A DNA stretch of 41,596 bases, taken from positions 1 to 41,596 of the forward strand of contig CALLCO010000027.1 of the NCBI GenBank assembly GCA_937998695.1, read 5' to 3'. Positions 8,612 to 18,444 of this stretch are shown one piece after another. This DNA is from Candidatus Ozemibacteraceae bacterium. GTDB taxonomy: Bacteria; Muiribacteriota; Ozemobacteria; Ozemobacterales; Ozemobacteraceae. The notes under the pieces are model-generated. The model was given only the letters and a program-made list of their open reading frames with translations. It ran no database searches and was not told the origin of the DNA. How positions within the stretch are numbered: the first letter of the stretch is position 1; each line of letters begins with the position of its first letter. The position numbers and the translations under genes were made by a program.

Positions 8612-11600
8612 ATGAAACAGGCATCGACACGACGGTACGGATGGGCGGTCCTGGCCCTCCTCCTGGTGTTCCATCTCCTGGCGCCGGACGCCCAGGGCTC
8701 GGAGGTCACCCTGAGCCCCAGCCTCCGGTCCGCCGCTCTCGCACAGGCCCAGGCCGCCCGCAAGACCGGCGGCGAGGTCTGTCTCAGCACGCTGCTGAAC
8801 CGGAACCTGCCCCCCTTCCAGGTCAACGGTCTGCAGAACAAGAGCTTTTCCGGCCTCCGTGGCAACATCCAGATGCTGGTGGGCGGGCGCAATTTCACGG
8901 CGGCCGACGTCGACCAGGCCGAGGTCCCCTTCTTCACCTACAACGGCCCCGGCCTCGGGGAACTCTATCACGACGGCGGGGAATGGCCCGGGGGCGGGGG
9001 AAACACCGCCACCGACGACGGGCGCCCCAACTTCGGCAACGACTGGGCCGGCGAATTCTACGACCTCGACCGCAACGGGCACTATCCCAAGGCGGTCCTG
9101 CGCTACATCGGCAGCCACTGTTACATCTTCGTCCCCATGATGTTCTGGCCGACCCTGCCGCGCGGCATCTCTCCCACGGAGGAGACGACCCCCGCTCCCC
9201 AGAGTTCCTGGGGCCTGGTCTGGCCGGATACGGTTGGATGGGGCGGTGACGTCTACTATTACGCTCCGGCCACCGGGGCCAAAACCCTTGACCCGCGGTT
9301 TGTCTTCGGCACCGACAAGAACCTGGCCCGCCTCAAGCTCAAGGAAATCGCCGACGAATTCGACGGGGTGATCTATCCCAAAATGCGCGAATACTTCGGC
9401 ACCGAACCTGACGTCGATGGTGATGCGAAGATTTTCATTCTGCTCGACGACATTCGGGACGGGGTCGGCAGTTTTCGGGGATACTTCTGGGCGGGAAACC
9501 AGTACTCCCGTTCGCAGGTACCCAAGAGCAACGAGAAGGAGTTGCTGTATATCGACCTGTTCCCCACCATGCTGCTGAACCCCAAGCAGGGGTTCGGCAC
9601 CACCGCGCACGAGTTCGTCCACATGATCCATTTCAACGAGGGCACCGCCGTGGTCGACGGGGAATTGATCGAAGAAGAACGCTGGTTGGAAGAGGGGTTC
9701 ACCCAGTATGGCCAGTATCTCTACAACAAAACCCACACCAGCAACGTCGACGAGTTCATCAAGAAACCCGACACCATCCTGGTCGAGCCGCGCACCAGCG
9801 TCTGGTTGGGCAACAGCCCGTTCGCCAATTACGGCGCCTCCTATTTGTTCATGTTCTATCTCATGGAAAAGTATGGCGGCGCCAACGGCGCCACCTTCAT
9901 GCGCAACCTGGTCCGCGACAAAGCGGTCGGGGTCACGTCGATCAACAACGCCCTGCGCGGGTTCAACACCACCATGTCCGACGTCTTCGGGGACTGGGCG
10001 ATCGCCAATTTCCTCAACAAGGTGCGCAAGATCGACGGCAGCCCGCTCAACGACGGCAAATGGGGATACGCTATCGACAACGACGCCGACCCCACCAACA
10101 ACATCGGGGTCAACGAGAAGCTGCCGGTCAAGCTGTCTGAAAGCGTCATCCTGCAGCCCCAGGGTGCGGCACGCAGCGCCAGCGTGAACAACTGGGCAGC
10201 AGATTACATCCAGATTTCCGGCAATTCCGGCAACCTCAACCTCGGGTTCGACGGCGATGACCGCGGCCAGTTCAAGGCCGCCATCATCAAGCGCGGACCC
10301 CAGGTCGATCCGACCGTCGAGTACATCTACCTGAACGAGAAACAGGCCGGCAACCTGATCATCAAAAACTACGGCGCCGGCAACACCTACGAGAACCTCG
10401 TGCTGGTGCCCATGGTCACCGGGTTGGCCAACTACGAGATGCTCAACTACGTCTACTCCGCCACCTTCGCCGATTTGAAGGTGGCGGTCTTCCCCAACCC
10501 GATCTACGAGAACAACCTGCACATCGTGGTGCGCACCAACGACAAGTTCAGTTCCACCCCGCGCCTGCAGATGACCTACAACGGCCAGCAAGGGTATCTG
10601 GTGATGACCGCCGTCAACGACAGTACCTACATCACCAACTATCCCCTGACCTCGTCGGGGGAAGGGGTCATCGAGGCGGCCGGCACCAACAGCAACGGCA
10701 CCATCCTGACCAACATCCTGAAGTTCACCGCCGTCTACTACCCGCCCAAGAGCGAAGGGCTGCTGATGGCGAACTTCGGCGCCCTCGACCTGCCCAAGGG
10801 GTCGCTGCGAGGCCGCGGCGGCTTGGTCATTCTGGCCGAATCGTCCGGCCAGACCTCGCTTCATGGGCTACAGCGCCTGACGCCGACCCTCGACGTCCGC
10901 TTGCCGGTCACCCGGCTGGCCGCTCCCGCCACCCTCCGACTGCCGATGCGCGGCCCCCTGGCCATCGATCCCGACCGCATCGGCATCTTCGAGGAGACCG
11001 GCAATGGGGTGCGGTTCCTCGGCAAGGGAACCCTGGTCGATGGCCAGGTGCATGGCGCGGTCGAGGTTTCGGGCAGCGTTTTTGCCGCCCTCGACACCCA
11101 GGCCCCGGTCATCCGTCCCGACGTGGTCTCCGTGCGCCCCGGGATCGTGGCGGTCGCCATCGACGAACAGGGGTCCGGCCTCGACCTCGACTCCATCAAG
11201 GTGACCTACGCCGGCCGCCCCCTCACCACCGTCTGGCGGGAAGCCGACGGCAAGCTCGACATCGAGACGGGGGGCCTGCTCGACGGCCGCTATACCTTCA
11301 CCGTGAGTGCCGCCGACCGGGTCGGCAATAGCGTCCAGGCGCGCCTCAGCGCCCAGGTCGCCAGTTCGTTCGGTTTGGCCCAGGTGATGGCGTATCCCAA
11401 CCCCGCCCACGCCTTCACTACGATCCGGGCCGCTTTCACCGGGGCCGACGCCACCACCCTCCACGTGGAGGCGACCGTCCGCGACACCGCGGGCGACGAC
11501 GTCTGGTGGACGACCCTGACCCATCAGGGCGGCGGCATCTACGAGGCCCGCTGGCCCCTGACCCGGAAGGGCGGCGGCGGCATGGTCGCCAACGGCGTCT

Positions 11601-11674
11601 ACTACGTGACCGTCGAGGCCAGTTCCCCGGCCGGCGAAATCAAGGAACGGCGCAAGATCGCCGTGCTGCGCTGA
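8612..11674 (+). CDS. Secreted M30-like zinc metallopeptidase, paralogue of the 2724 gene
   Basis: This protein of 1,020 aa starts at the ATG preceded by AAGGGG. It has a signal peptide (about 1-30), a peptidase domain with HEFVH at 333-337 and a following RWLEEGFTQYGQYLY that carries the likely third zinc ligand. After mixed beta-type regions comes a C-terminal FlgD-like module with YPNPAHAFTT, GGGMVANGVYYVTV and a final IAVLR. The architecture matches the gene at 2724, with a longer insert before the catalytic helix. It probably acts outside the cell on protein substrates. The TPR lipoprotein gene follows after 26 bp and is likely co-transcribed. The two M30-like copies presumably arose by duplication and diverged widely, since only core motifs remain alike. 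Confidence 0.85.
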   Translation: MKQASTRRYGWAVLALLLVFHLLAPDAQGSEVTLSPSLRSAALAQAQAARKTGGEVCLSTLLNRNLPPFQVNGLQNKSFSGLRGNIQMLVGGRNFTAADVDQAEVPFFTYNGPGLGELYHDGGEWPGGGGNTATDDGRPNFGNDWAGEFYDLDRNGHYPKAVLRYIGSHCYIFVPMMFWPTLPRGISPTEETTPAPQSSWGLVWPDTVGWGGDVYYYAPATGAKTLDPRFVFGTDKNLARLKLKEIADEFDGVIYPKMREYFGTEPDVDGDAKIFILLDDIRDGVGSFRGYFWAGNQYSRSQVPKSNEKELLYIDLFPTMLLNPKQGFGTTAHEFVHMIHFNEGTAVVDGELIEEERWLEEGFTQYGQYLYNKTHTSNVDEFIKKPDTILVEPRTSVWLGNSPFANYGASYLFMFYLMEKYGGANGATFMRNLVRDKAVGVTSINNALRGFNTTMSDVFGDWAIANFLNKVRKIDGSPLNDGKWGYAIDNDADPTNNIGVNEKLPVKLSESVILQPQGAARSASVNNWAADYIQISGNSGNLNLGFDGDDRGQFKAAIIKRGPQVDPTVEYIYLNEKQAGNLIIKNYGAGNTYENLVLVPMVTGLANYEMLNYVYSATFADLKVAVFPNPIYENNLHIVVRTNDKFSSTPRLQMTYNGQQGYLVMTAVNDSTYITNYPLTSSGEGVIEAAGTNSNGTILTNILKFTAVYYPPKSEGLLMANFGALDLPKGSLRGRGGLVILAESSGQTSLHGLQRLTPTLDVRLPVTRLAAPATLRLPMRGPLAIDPDRIGIFEETGNGVRFLGKGTLVDGQVHGAVEVSGSVFAALDTQAPVIRPDVVSVRPGIVAVAIDEQGSGLDLDSIKVTYAGRPLTTVWREADGKLDIETGGLLDGRYTFTVSAADRVGNSVQARLSAQVASSFGLAQVMAYPNPAHAFTTIRAAFTGADATTLHVEATVRDTAGDDVWWTTLTHQGGGIYEARWPLTRKGGGGMVANGVYYVTVEASSPAGEIKERRKIAVLR

Positions 11675-11700
11675 GCGGGCATGACCCAGGAGGACACCCG

Positions 11701-12324
11701 ATGAACAAAGGCAAACTGGCCATTCTGATCTTGGTTCTGGTCTCCTTCCCGATGATCCAGAATTGCGGGGGCGGCGGGGGGGGCGGCGGCACCAGCGACG
11801 TCATCATCGCCGAACAGCTGATCAACGACGGCTGGGCGAACATGAAAACCGGCAATTTCGTCACCGCCCAGACCAACTTCCAGCAGGCCCTCGGCCAGAG
11901 CCTGACCGACGCCCAGCGCATCGCCGCCCACAACGGCATGGGCTGGGCCCTGGCCAAACAAGGCAAGATCCACGAGTCGATCCCCTACTTCGAGATCGCC
12001 GCCACCTCGGTGCCCGCCGACAAGGAGGCCAAGGTCGGCCTGGCCGGCGCCCTGATCTGGCGCCATCAAACCACCGAAGACTACAAGCGGGCGGCCGAAC
12101 TGTTGGGAAACATGCCCCCCGAACAATTCTCTTCGCCCCACAGCGCCCTGGCCCTCAACTCGGCCAAGGTCCATGCCCTGGCTGCCCTCGCCTACGCCCT
12201 GTCGGGCGACATGGTCATGGCCAAGACCTACATCAACAAGGCCGCCGCCCTCGACTCGATGATGGTCGGCACCACCGTCGACCGCATCGACGAGGCCTTC
12301 CAGCTCCTGGGTTGGAAGGAATAG
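11701..12324 (+). CDS. TPR-containing probable lipoprotein
   Basis: This 207-aa protein has a hydrophobic signal followed by C22 and a run of eight glycines. PMIQNC is only an approximate lipobox, but a cysteine followed by a glycine linker is typical of an outer-membrane lipoprotein. The rest is helical, with TPR-like pairs (AEQLINDGWANMKTGNF, AHNGMGWALAKQGKIHESIP, NSAKVHALAALAYALSGD). TPRs mediate protein-protein contacts, so it is likely a scaffold in the cell envelope. It lies 26 bp after the M30-like protease gene in the same direction, with AGGAGG before its ATG, and is followed by a hairpin. It may accompany the protease or the giant TPR protein downstream. Confidence 0.8.
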   Translation: MNKGKLAILILVLVSFPMIQNCGGGGGGGGTSDVIIAEQLINDGWANMKTGNFVTAQTNFQQALGQSLTDAQRIAAHNGMGWALAKQGKIHESIPYFEIAATSVPADKEAKVGLAGALIWRHQTTEDYKRAAELLGNMPPEQFSSPHSALALNSAKVHALAALAYALSGDMVMAKTYINKAAALDSMMVGTTVDRIDEAFQLLGWKE

Positions 12325-12345
12325 CCCCGCCCCCTGATTCCCCAG

Positions 12346-12363
12346 GGTCGACCGCTGTCGACC
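12346..12363 (+). terminator. Possible terminator after the TPR lipoprotein gene
   Basis: A 7-bp perfect stem, GGTCGAC-CGCT-GTCGACC, lies 21 bp after the stop and is followed by ATTGCT. It lacks a proper T-run. Confidence 0.45.
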
Positions 12364-12563
12364 ATTGCTCCGTGCGGCGACATACGCCGATCCCAGCTAT
12401 TTCCCCTAGGAGAGGGGTGTGGTAAGATGCACCGGACGGCCCGGTCCGACCGAACGGCAGGAGTGCACCGCGTCCAGCGTTGGGATGACCTTGCCAACAC
12501 TGGCCTCTCTCCGCACCGGTTCCCGCCATCGGAAAGCCGGGCGGAGCGTTGTCCATCTCGACC
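12364..12563 (+). promoter_or_regulatory. Intergenic region with likely promoter of the giant TPR gene
   Basis: The region holds a hairpin, CCCCT-AGGAG-AGGGG (12403-12417), directly followed by TGG-TAAGAT (12420-12428), an extended -10 like those of the first protease and the HEXXH gene. A -35 at the right distance is poor (TTTCCC at 12400). The leader would be about 130 bases long. Confidence 0.4.
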
Positions 12564-15500
12564 ATGACAGATCAAACCTTGCTTCGCCGACTGCTGCCGG
12601 CCCTGTTCCTCCTGCTGGCCCTGCCCGGGCTGGCGGGGGCCCGACCGCGGGCGAAGGTGGCAACCGCGCCTGCCTTCCTGCCCGAGGAACAGGACCAGCT
12701 CCTGCGCCAGGAGGTGCTGCGATTCGTCCGGGAACGGGCCGACCGCCAGCCCGGCGAGGGGTGGCTTTACCTGGCCCGCCACTACGACGACCTCGGCCAA
12801 CCTGAACCCGCCCTGGAATTCCTCCGCAAAGTGGTCCGGGCGGAAACGGTCGGGCCCCGGATCAAGGCCGAGGCCCAGCTTCTGCTGGCCGACATCCTGG
12901 CCAAGCAGAAACCCGCCTCGCCCCTTGAGACCCCCAAACCGGAAGACCGGGCGGTACGTGAACTGGACCGCCTCCTGTCGTGGAATCCCGACCGCGACCT
13001 GTTCGTGCGCGCCAAGATCGAGCGGGCCCGCCTGCTGGGCCGGGGCCTGACGCGGTTCGACGACCTGGTCAAGGCCTTCCGGCGCTACTACTGGCCCTTC
13101 CCCGACCTCAACGAGGCGGAAGAAATCCCCTACCTGATGGGCTTCCAGCGAGGCTACGACCTGGAAATCGGCATGAAGGGTCTCGAAGCCTGGGAGGAGA
13201 TCGCCCGCTTCCCCGAGCCCGAGGCCGCCCATCTGGCGAACCTCCATATCGGGCTGTTCTACGCCTACGATCTGTCGCGCCCTCAGCTCGGGCTGGAGGC
13301 CCTCTCGCGCATCCCCGCCGCCGCCACCACCACCGCCGCCATCCAGAGCCTGCTCGTGCGGGGAACCATCCTGCATCTAACCCCCACCATCGACCGGCCG
13401 CGCGAGGCCCTCGACGCCTATCGCCGCTTCCTGACCCAAACCAAAGACTTGGCCGCCTATCGGGCGGCCACGCTGTTGTCCGCCGACCTGCTCTCGAGCC
13501 GCCTGAACGATCATGAAGCCGCCCTTCCCCTGCTCGAAAACCTGGCCAGCGTGCCTCCCCACCTCGTGGGCACCCCTTCCATCTCCCTCGAAAAACGGGA
13601 ACAGGAGGAGGACGAGACCAAGGCCTGGGGCGTGCTCGCCCTGAAAATGGCCGGGTTCTTCGCCGAATACCGACTCAAGAATCCCGATCGGGCGCGGGCC
13701 GACTACCAGAAAGCCCTCGAAATCCACCACCAGCGCCGGGGCGCCGAGCCCGAGACCTGGTTGACCCGGGCCCTGGCCCGCACCGAACCGGTGGTCTCGG
13801 CCGCCCAGCTGGCCTTCGAGCAGGCGTACGAGAAATACCGCGGCCGCGATCTGCGCACCGCCCTGCAGCTCTATGATGGATTCGTGGCCAGCTTTCCCGA
13901 CCACCACCTGGCCCGGGAAGCGATGTTTCGCGCCGCCCTCATTCTCGATGACGACCTGAAGGAATACGATCAAGCGCTCGAGCGCTACCACGCCTACCTG
14001 GTCCACGGCACCCCCCGCCGCTCCACCTGGAAGCTCGACACCCTCTACGACTGGGGGCGGGTCGACGAGGTGCGGTACCGCATCGGCAACCTCCTCCTGC
14101 GGCACCGCAAAGATCCGGTCGCCGCCCTGAAGATCTTCGAAGACCTGTCCGCCGCCTATCCCGACAGCTACTGGGCCATGCAGGGCATGAAAGATGCCGT
14201 GCGCGTCTACCGCGAGGACCTGGGCGACGAAAAGACCGCCCTCACCCGCATGGAGGCCTTCGTCACCAAGTATGCCGAGAGCAAGGAAGCCCAGGAGTTC
14301 CGGAAAGACCTGTTCGAACGCTCCCTCGGCCAGGGGGAATCGACCAAAGCGCTGGGCTGGCTGAAGGATTTCCTCGACCACAGCCTGCCCTCCGACGAAG
14401 GCTACTTCGAGGAAAAACGGCGGTGGCGCGATCTGACCTTCCGGCTGCGGGAAGAGGCGATCCGCAAGCGGCTGCCCACGGCGGGGCGACGCGACCGGGT
14501 CGACCTCATGCACGACCTGATCCCCGTGCTGGCCCTGGCCAGCAGCTCAGCCCCGCTCGAAGCCTTCGTCAAGGAGGTGAACGACACGGCAGACCTTCCG
14601 GAAGACGTGCGCTGGGCACTGACCTACGAGATCGGCCGCGAGCTCTATCGCGACTTTCCCACCAAAGCCAAGGGGGTCTTCCAGACCCTCGCCGAGACCG
14701 CCTCGGGCGCGGCCCGCCTGACCTGCCTGCTGACGCTGGGGAACATCGCCTATCGCGTCGAAAAGAACCCGGGCGCCGCCCTCACGGCCTACGAGGCCGC
14801 CGCCTCGCTGACCTCGCCGATCGATCCGCTCCTGGAGACCCCGACCTACCGCCTCGGCCGCCTCTACGCCGCCACCGGCGAGGGCGAGAAGGCCATGGTG
14901 ACGTTGACCGCCTTCCTGCGCCGCTTCCCGCGCAGCCGCCACCAGGCCCGCGCCCATCGCGCCCTCGGCGACCTCTATGCCGCCTTCCATCAACCGGCCC
15001 ATGCCGTCCGCTCGTATCGTCGCGCCCTGCGGCTGGCCCCCGAGATGGCCGAGAAACTGCGGCCCCTGATCGAAAAGGCCGAACAGGCCGCCGGCCCTGA
15101 CGCATGGCTGGCCGCCCAGGCCGAGGAGCGTCAGCGGGCCCGCGAGCGCCAGGCTGCCGGCGCAGCCTCCGCCGCCGCGGGCACCGCCGCCAGACTGCCG
15201 CCCCCCGCCCTGCCTCCGAGCGCCCCCACCCTGCCGACCGGCCGGCTCCTCACCGAAGAGGAGATGGATGCCCTGGCCCCCGAAGCCCTCTACGAGGCCT
15301 ACCTGCGCGAGAATGCCAAGACCCAGCCCGACTCGGTGCAGGCGGTGGCCCTGGTCCGACGGATCCTCGAGCAGCCGGCCCCGGCCCCCCTCACCGAGAA
15401 GGCCCTACGGCACTACATCGCCTGGCGGCTCTTCCGCAAACCGGATGGCAAGGCGTTCGCCACCGAGGCGCAGAAGATCCTGACCATGCGCAATTATCCG

Positions 15501-18377
15501 CCCGACCTGGCCGAACTGCTGTTCCGGATGGCCCAGGCCCTCGACCATTTCGTCCGCGACCCAGAAGCCGCCAACAAGGCCTATTTCGAGTATCTGTCCT
15601 TCTTCCCGACCGGGCGCCGGGCCCTGGCCTGCCGCGAGCGGATTCCCCAGGTCTACGAGGCGGCCAAGGACACCAAGAACGCCCTGCGGTTCTACGACAA
15701 ATTGATCGACGACGCGACTCTGCCCGGGCCGACCCGGGTCGAGGCTTCCTTGCGCAAGGCCCGCCTCCAGGAACTCGACCAGAAGAAAGAGGAGGCGGTG
15801 CGCACCCTCGAAGCGGCCCTCGCCTTCGATTCGCCCCGCAAGGCCGAGATCTACCTACGCCTGGAGAAGCTGACCGACCGGTTCGACTACGTGGCCAAGG
15901 CCCTCAAGGCGGGCGGGGACGAAAAACCCCGCTTCACCGCCCTCCAGCGCCTGATCCGCAAGGCGGAAAAAGACCAGGATCTCGACCGGGCCGAGGAACT
16001 GCTGACCGCCTGGGGTGATGCCTTCGAGGCGCCCGAGGCGGTCACCTGGGTCGAGAAGAAGCGCGCCGACCTGGCCAAACGAGGCACCATCGCCGAAATC
16101 GAACGGCAGATCGAGCAGTTCCCGGAGGAACCCGAGACGCCGGCCCGCCTGTTCCGCCTGGCCAGTATGGTTGAGGGGGCCGAGCACACCAAATACCGCT
16201 CGCAAGACCTGTTCTACGAGATCACCCTGGTCTACCCGCACTCCGAGTTCTTCCGCGAGAGCAAGATCCGCGCCGAGAACACGCGCGCCATTCGCGCTCT
16301 CGACGAGCTCGACACCATATTGAAAGGCGGGGTCAAGCCCGACGAGGCCGAGGAGATCCTGCTCGAGCGCGGCCGGTTGTTCCAGGAGTCGCTGCAGGAC
16401 ACCGCCAACGCCACCGAACATTACGAGGCCGCCGCCGCCCTTGGTCCGGAGGCCCGTCACCGGGGGGAAGCCCTGCTCAAGCTGGGCGACCTCGCCCTCG
16501 GCCGCGATCGGGCCGCCGAGAAGGCCCTGACTTTCTGGGAGCAGGGCCTCGCCGCCACCCACGATCCCGACCTGCGGGAGCAGCTCACCCGCCGCATCAC
16601 CTCGCTGAAGCGGTTCCGCGAGAAGATCCTGTATTCCGAGACGCGGCCCGATCACGACGCCGGCATCGACGAACTGTTCCGGGTCTGGCGTCTCGACGGC
16701 GACCGCCCCTTCGCCCTGGCCATGATCGAGGAAGCGCTCGGCAAGCTCGAGAACCGGCCCCAGACCGCACGCCTGCTCTACTGGCGGGGGCGCCTCCTCG
16801 AGGAGGAGGGCAAGCCGGACCAGGCCCTTGCCGCCTACGAGCAGGCCCTGCGCACGCTCCATCACCCCGGCTGCCGCAAGGACATGCTGCTCTACCGCAT
16901 GGCCCGCCTGCACCGGCAGGCCGGCCGCCCCTTCGACGCCGAGCGGCTGTTCACTTCCCTGGTCAACCGTTACCCCCGCAGCCGTCTGAGCCGGTCGGCC
17001 CTCTATTCCCTGTATCTGGCCGACAAGGCGGCCGGGCGGCTGACCCGCGCCCACCTGCGTCTCAACCAGTTGCTCCAGTTCCGCTCCTTGGTGCCGGTCC
17101 ACCGGGTGAAGCTCCAGGAGCTCGAGCGTGATCTGACCGCCCAGATGAACATCGAGGAGATGAACCGGCTGCGCCGGTATTCCCGCACCGGGGCCACCGA
17201 TTTTCCCTACTACATCGGGAAGGTCCTCGAGAACGACGTTCGCGACCTCGATCGGGCCATCGCTCAGTATGAGACCTACCTGAAGACCCACCCACCGCAG
17301 GCCCGCGCCCGCGACCTGATGCGGAAGATCGCCGACCTCTCCGAGCGCAAGAGAGACTACGTCAAGGCGGTCGGACACCTCGATGCGCTGCTGCGCTCCT
17401 ACACCCCGGCCCCGCAGCACCTCGACCTGATCCTGCGGATCGGCAACCTCGTCGAGGACAAACTGGCCAACCCCGACCTGGCCGACCTGTTCTGGCAGTC
17501 GATCCGCGACGACTACGCGAAGGTTCCGACGGTGCGACAGTTCGCCCGGCAGAAACTGCGGGCCCTTGCCGCCAAACGCCTGGTCAAGACCGAGCGGCCC
17601 CGGACCCGCAAGGCGGTCAAGCGCGAATACACCGACGAGGATCGCGACATCCTCGAAACGCTCGACGAGATCAAGAAGCGGCAGATCGACGATCTGCAAG
17701 ACTTCCCGCGTGCCGAGCGGGAGATGGTCCAGCTCTGGGAGGAGAATCCCGAGTCCCCCGCCGCCTACGAGATCATGCGGGAACTGGTCGCCCTGTGCGA
17801 AGACCGCCTGCTCGACCCGCAGAAGGGGGCCGAGTACATGCAGCGGTGGCTCGACCAGAACCCCGACGATCCCGACCTGCCGAACGTGACCATGCAGTTG
17901 TACGAGATGTATATGACCAAGCTGCGCGATGGTCAGAAAGCCCTGCGTTTGCTCGAGGAGTTCGTCCGGGCCCACCCGACCTCGCCGCTGGTCGACGAGG
18001 CCAACCTGAAGATCGGCCGGGCCAACGAGCAGCTGATTCTCAACTTCGACGAGGCGCGCCGCGTCTACCAGCGCCTGATCGACACCAAGCGCAACGACCC
18101 GCTGGTCCACGAAGCCTACTTCCGGCTCGGGTTCGTGCTGCGGGAAGGGTTCGCCGATTATGCCGGCGCCATCCAGACCTGGGAGGAGATGAACAACCTC
18201 TTCTACCAGAACCAGTTCGCCGCCGACGCCCAGTATGCGATCGCCTTCACCTACGAGGCCTACCAGCGCGACTACACGCGGGCACGGCAGGCCTATGAAA
18301 AGATCCTCAACCAGTATCCGAACTCGCCGCTGCAGAACCAGGTCCGCGAGGCCCTGCTGCGGATCAGCGGCAAATGA
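12564..18377 (+). CDS. Giant exported TPR protein, 1,937 aa
   Basis: The protein starts with a signal peptide (MTDQTLLRRLLPALFLLLAL, cut near GLAGA) and is otherwise almost wholly tandem TPR-like helical repeats of the kind seen in BamD/YbgF-type envelope proteins. Examples are EALDAYRRFLTQTKD, ALQLYDGFVASFPD, ALRFYDKLID, AIAQYETYLKTHPP and ARQAYEKILNQYPN. An Ala/Pro linker at about residues 855-895 divides it into two halves. No catalytic motif is visible. It is probably a periplasmic or outer-membrane scaffold. The start is uncertain: the ATG at 12564 has no good ribosome site, and a TTG at 12549 sits closely behind GGAG; both give an intact signal. The HEAT-repeat gene follows after 67 bp in the same direction. 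Confidence 0.85.
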   Translation: MTDQTLLRRLLPALFLLLALPGLAGARPRAKVATAPAFLPEEQDQLLRQEVLRFVRERADRQPGEGWLYLARHYDDLGQPEPALEFLRKVVRAETVGPRIKAEAQLLLADILAKQKPASPLETPKPEDRAVRELDRLLSWNPDRDLFVRAKIERARLLGRGLTRFDDLVKAFRRYYWPFPDLNEAEEIPYLMGFQRGYDLEIGMKGLEAWEEIARFPEPEAAHLANLHIGLFYAYDLSRPQLGLEALSRIPAAATTTAAIQSLLVRGTILHLTPTIDRPREALDAYRRFLTQTKDLAAYRAATLLSADLLSSRLNDHEAALPLLENLASVPPHLVGTPSISLEKREQEEDETKAWGVLALKMAGFFAEYRLKNPDRARADYQKALEIHHQRRGAEPETWLTRALARTEPVVSAAQLAFEQAYEKYRGRDLRTALQLYDGFVASFPDHHLAREAMFRAALILDDDLKEYDQALERYHAYLVHGTPRRSTWKLDTLYDWGRVDEVRYRIGNLLLRHRKDPVAALKIFEDLSAAYPDSYWAMQGMKDAVRVYREDLGDEKTALTRMEAFVTKYAESKEAQEFRKDLFERSLGQGESTKALGWLKDFLDHSLPSDEGYFEEKRRWRDLTFRLREEAIRKRLPTAGRRDRVDLMHDLIPVLALASSSAPLEAFVKEVNDTADLPEDVRWALTYEIGRELYRDFPTKAKGVFQTLAETASGAARLTCLLTLGNIAYRVEKNPGAALTAYEAAASLTSPIDPLLETPTYRLGRLYAATGEGEKAMVTLTAFLRRFPRSRHQARAHRALGDLYAAFHQPAHAVRSYRRALRLAPEMAEKLRPLIEKAEQAAGPDAWLAAQAEERQRARERQAAGAASAAAGTAARLPPPALPPSAPTLPTGRLLTEEEMDALAPEALYEAYLRENAKTQPDSVQAVALVRRILEQPAPAPLTEKALRHYIAWRLFRKPDGKAFATEAQKILTMRNYPPDLAELLFRMAQALDHFVRDPEAANKAYFEYLSFFPTGRRALACRERIPQVYEAAKDTKNALRFYDKLIDDATLPGPTRVEASLRKARLQELDQKKEEAVRTLEAALAFDSPRKAEIYLRLEKLTDRFDYVAKALKAGGDEKPRFTALQRLIRKAEKDQDLDRAEELLTAWGDAFEAPEAVTWVEKKRADLAKRGTIAEIERQIEQFPEEPETPARLFRLASMVEGAEHTKYRSQDLFYEITLVYPHSEFFRESKIRAENTRAIRALDELDTILKGGVKPDEAEEILLERGRLFQESLQDTANATEHYEAAAALGPEARHRGEALLKLGDLALGRDRAAEKALTFWEQGLAATHDPDLREQLTRRITSLKRFREKILYSETRPDHDAGIDELFRVWRLDGDRPFALAMIEEALGKLENRPQTARLLYWRGRLLEEEGKPDQALAAYEQALRTLHHPGCRKDMLLYRMARLHRQAGRPFDAERLFTSLVNRYPRSRLSRSALYSLYLADKAAGRLTRAHLRLNQLLQFRSLVPVHRVKLQELERDLTAQMNIEEMNRLRRYSRTGATDFPYYIGKVLENDVRDLDRAIAQYETYLKTHPPQARARDLMRKIADLSERKRDYVKAVGHLDALLRSYTPAPQHLDLILRIGNLVEDKLANPDLADLFWQSIRDDYAKVPTVRQFARQKLRALAAKRLVKTERPRTRKAVKREYTDEDRDILETLDEIKKRQIDDLQDFPRAEREMVQLWEENPESPAAYEIMRELVALCEDRLLDPQKGAEYMQRWLDQNPDDPDLPNVTMQLYEMYMTKLRDGQKALRLLEEFVRAHPTSPLVDEANLKIGRANEQLILNFDEARRVYQRLIDTKRNDPLVHEAYFRLGFVLREGFADYAGAIQTWEEMNNLFYQNQFAADAQYAIAFTYEAYQRDYTRARQAYEKILNQYPNSPLQNQVREALLRISGK

Positions 18378-18444
18378 TCGTGACGCCCACCGCGCTCGCG
18401 CGCGCGCCACACGCATTCTGCAGGCACCTGCCGGGAGGCCCGCC

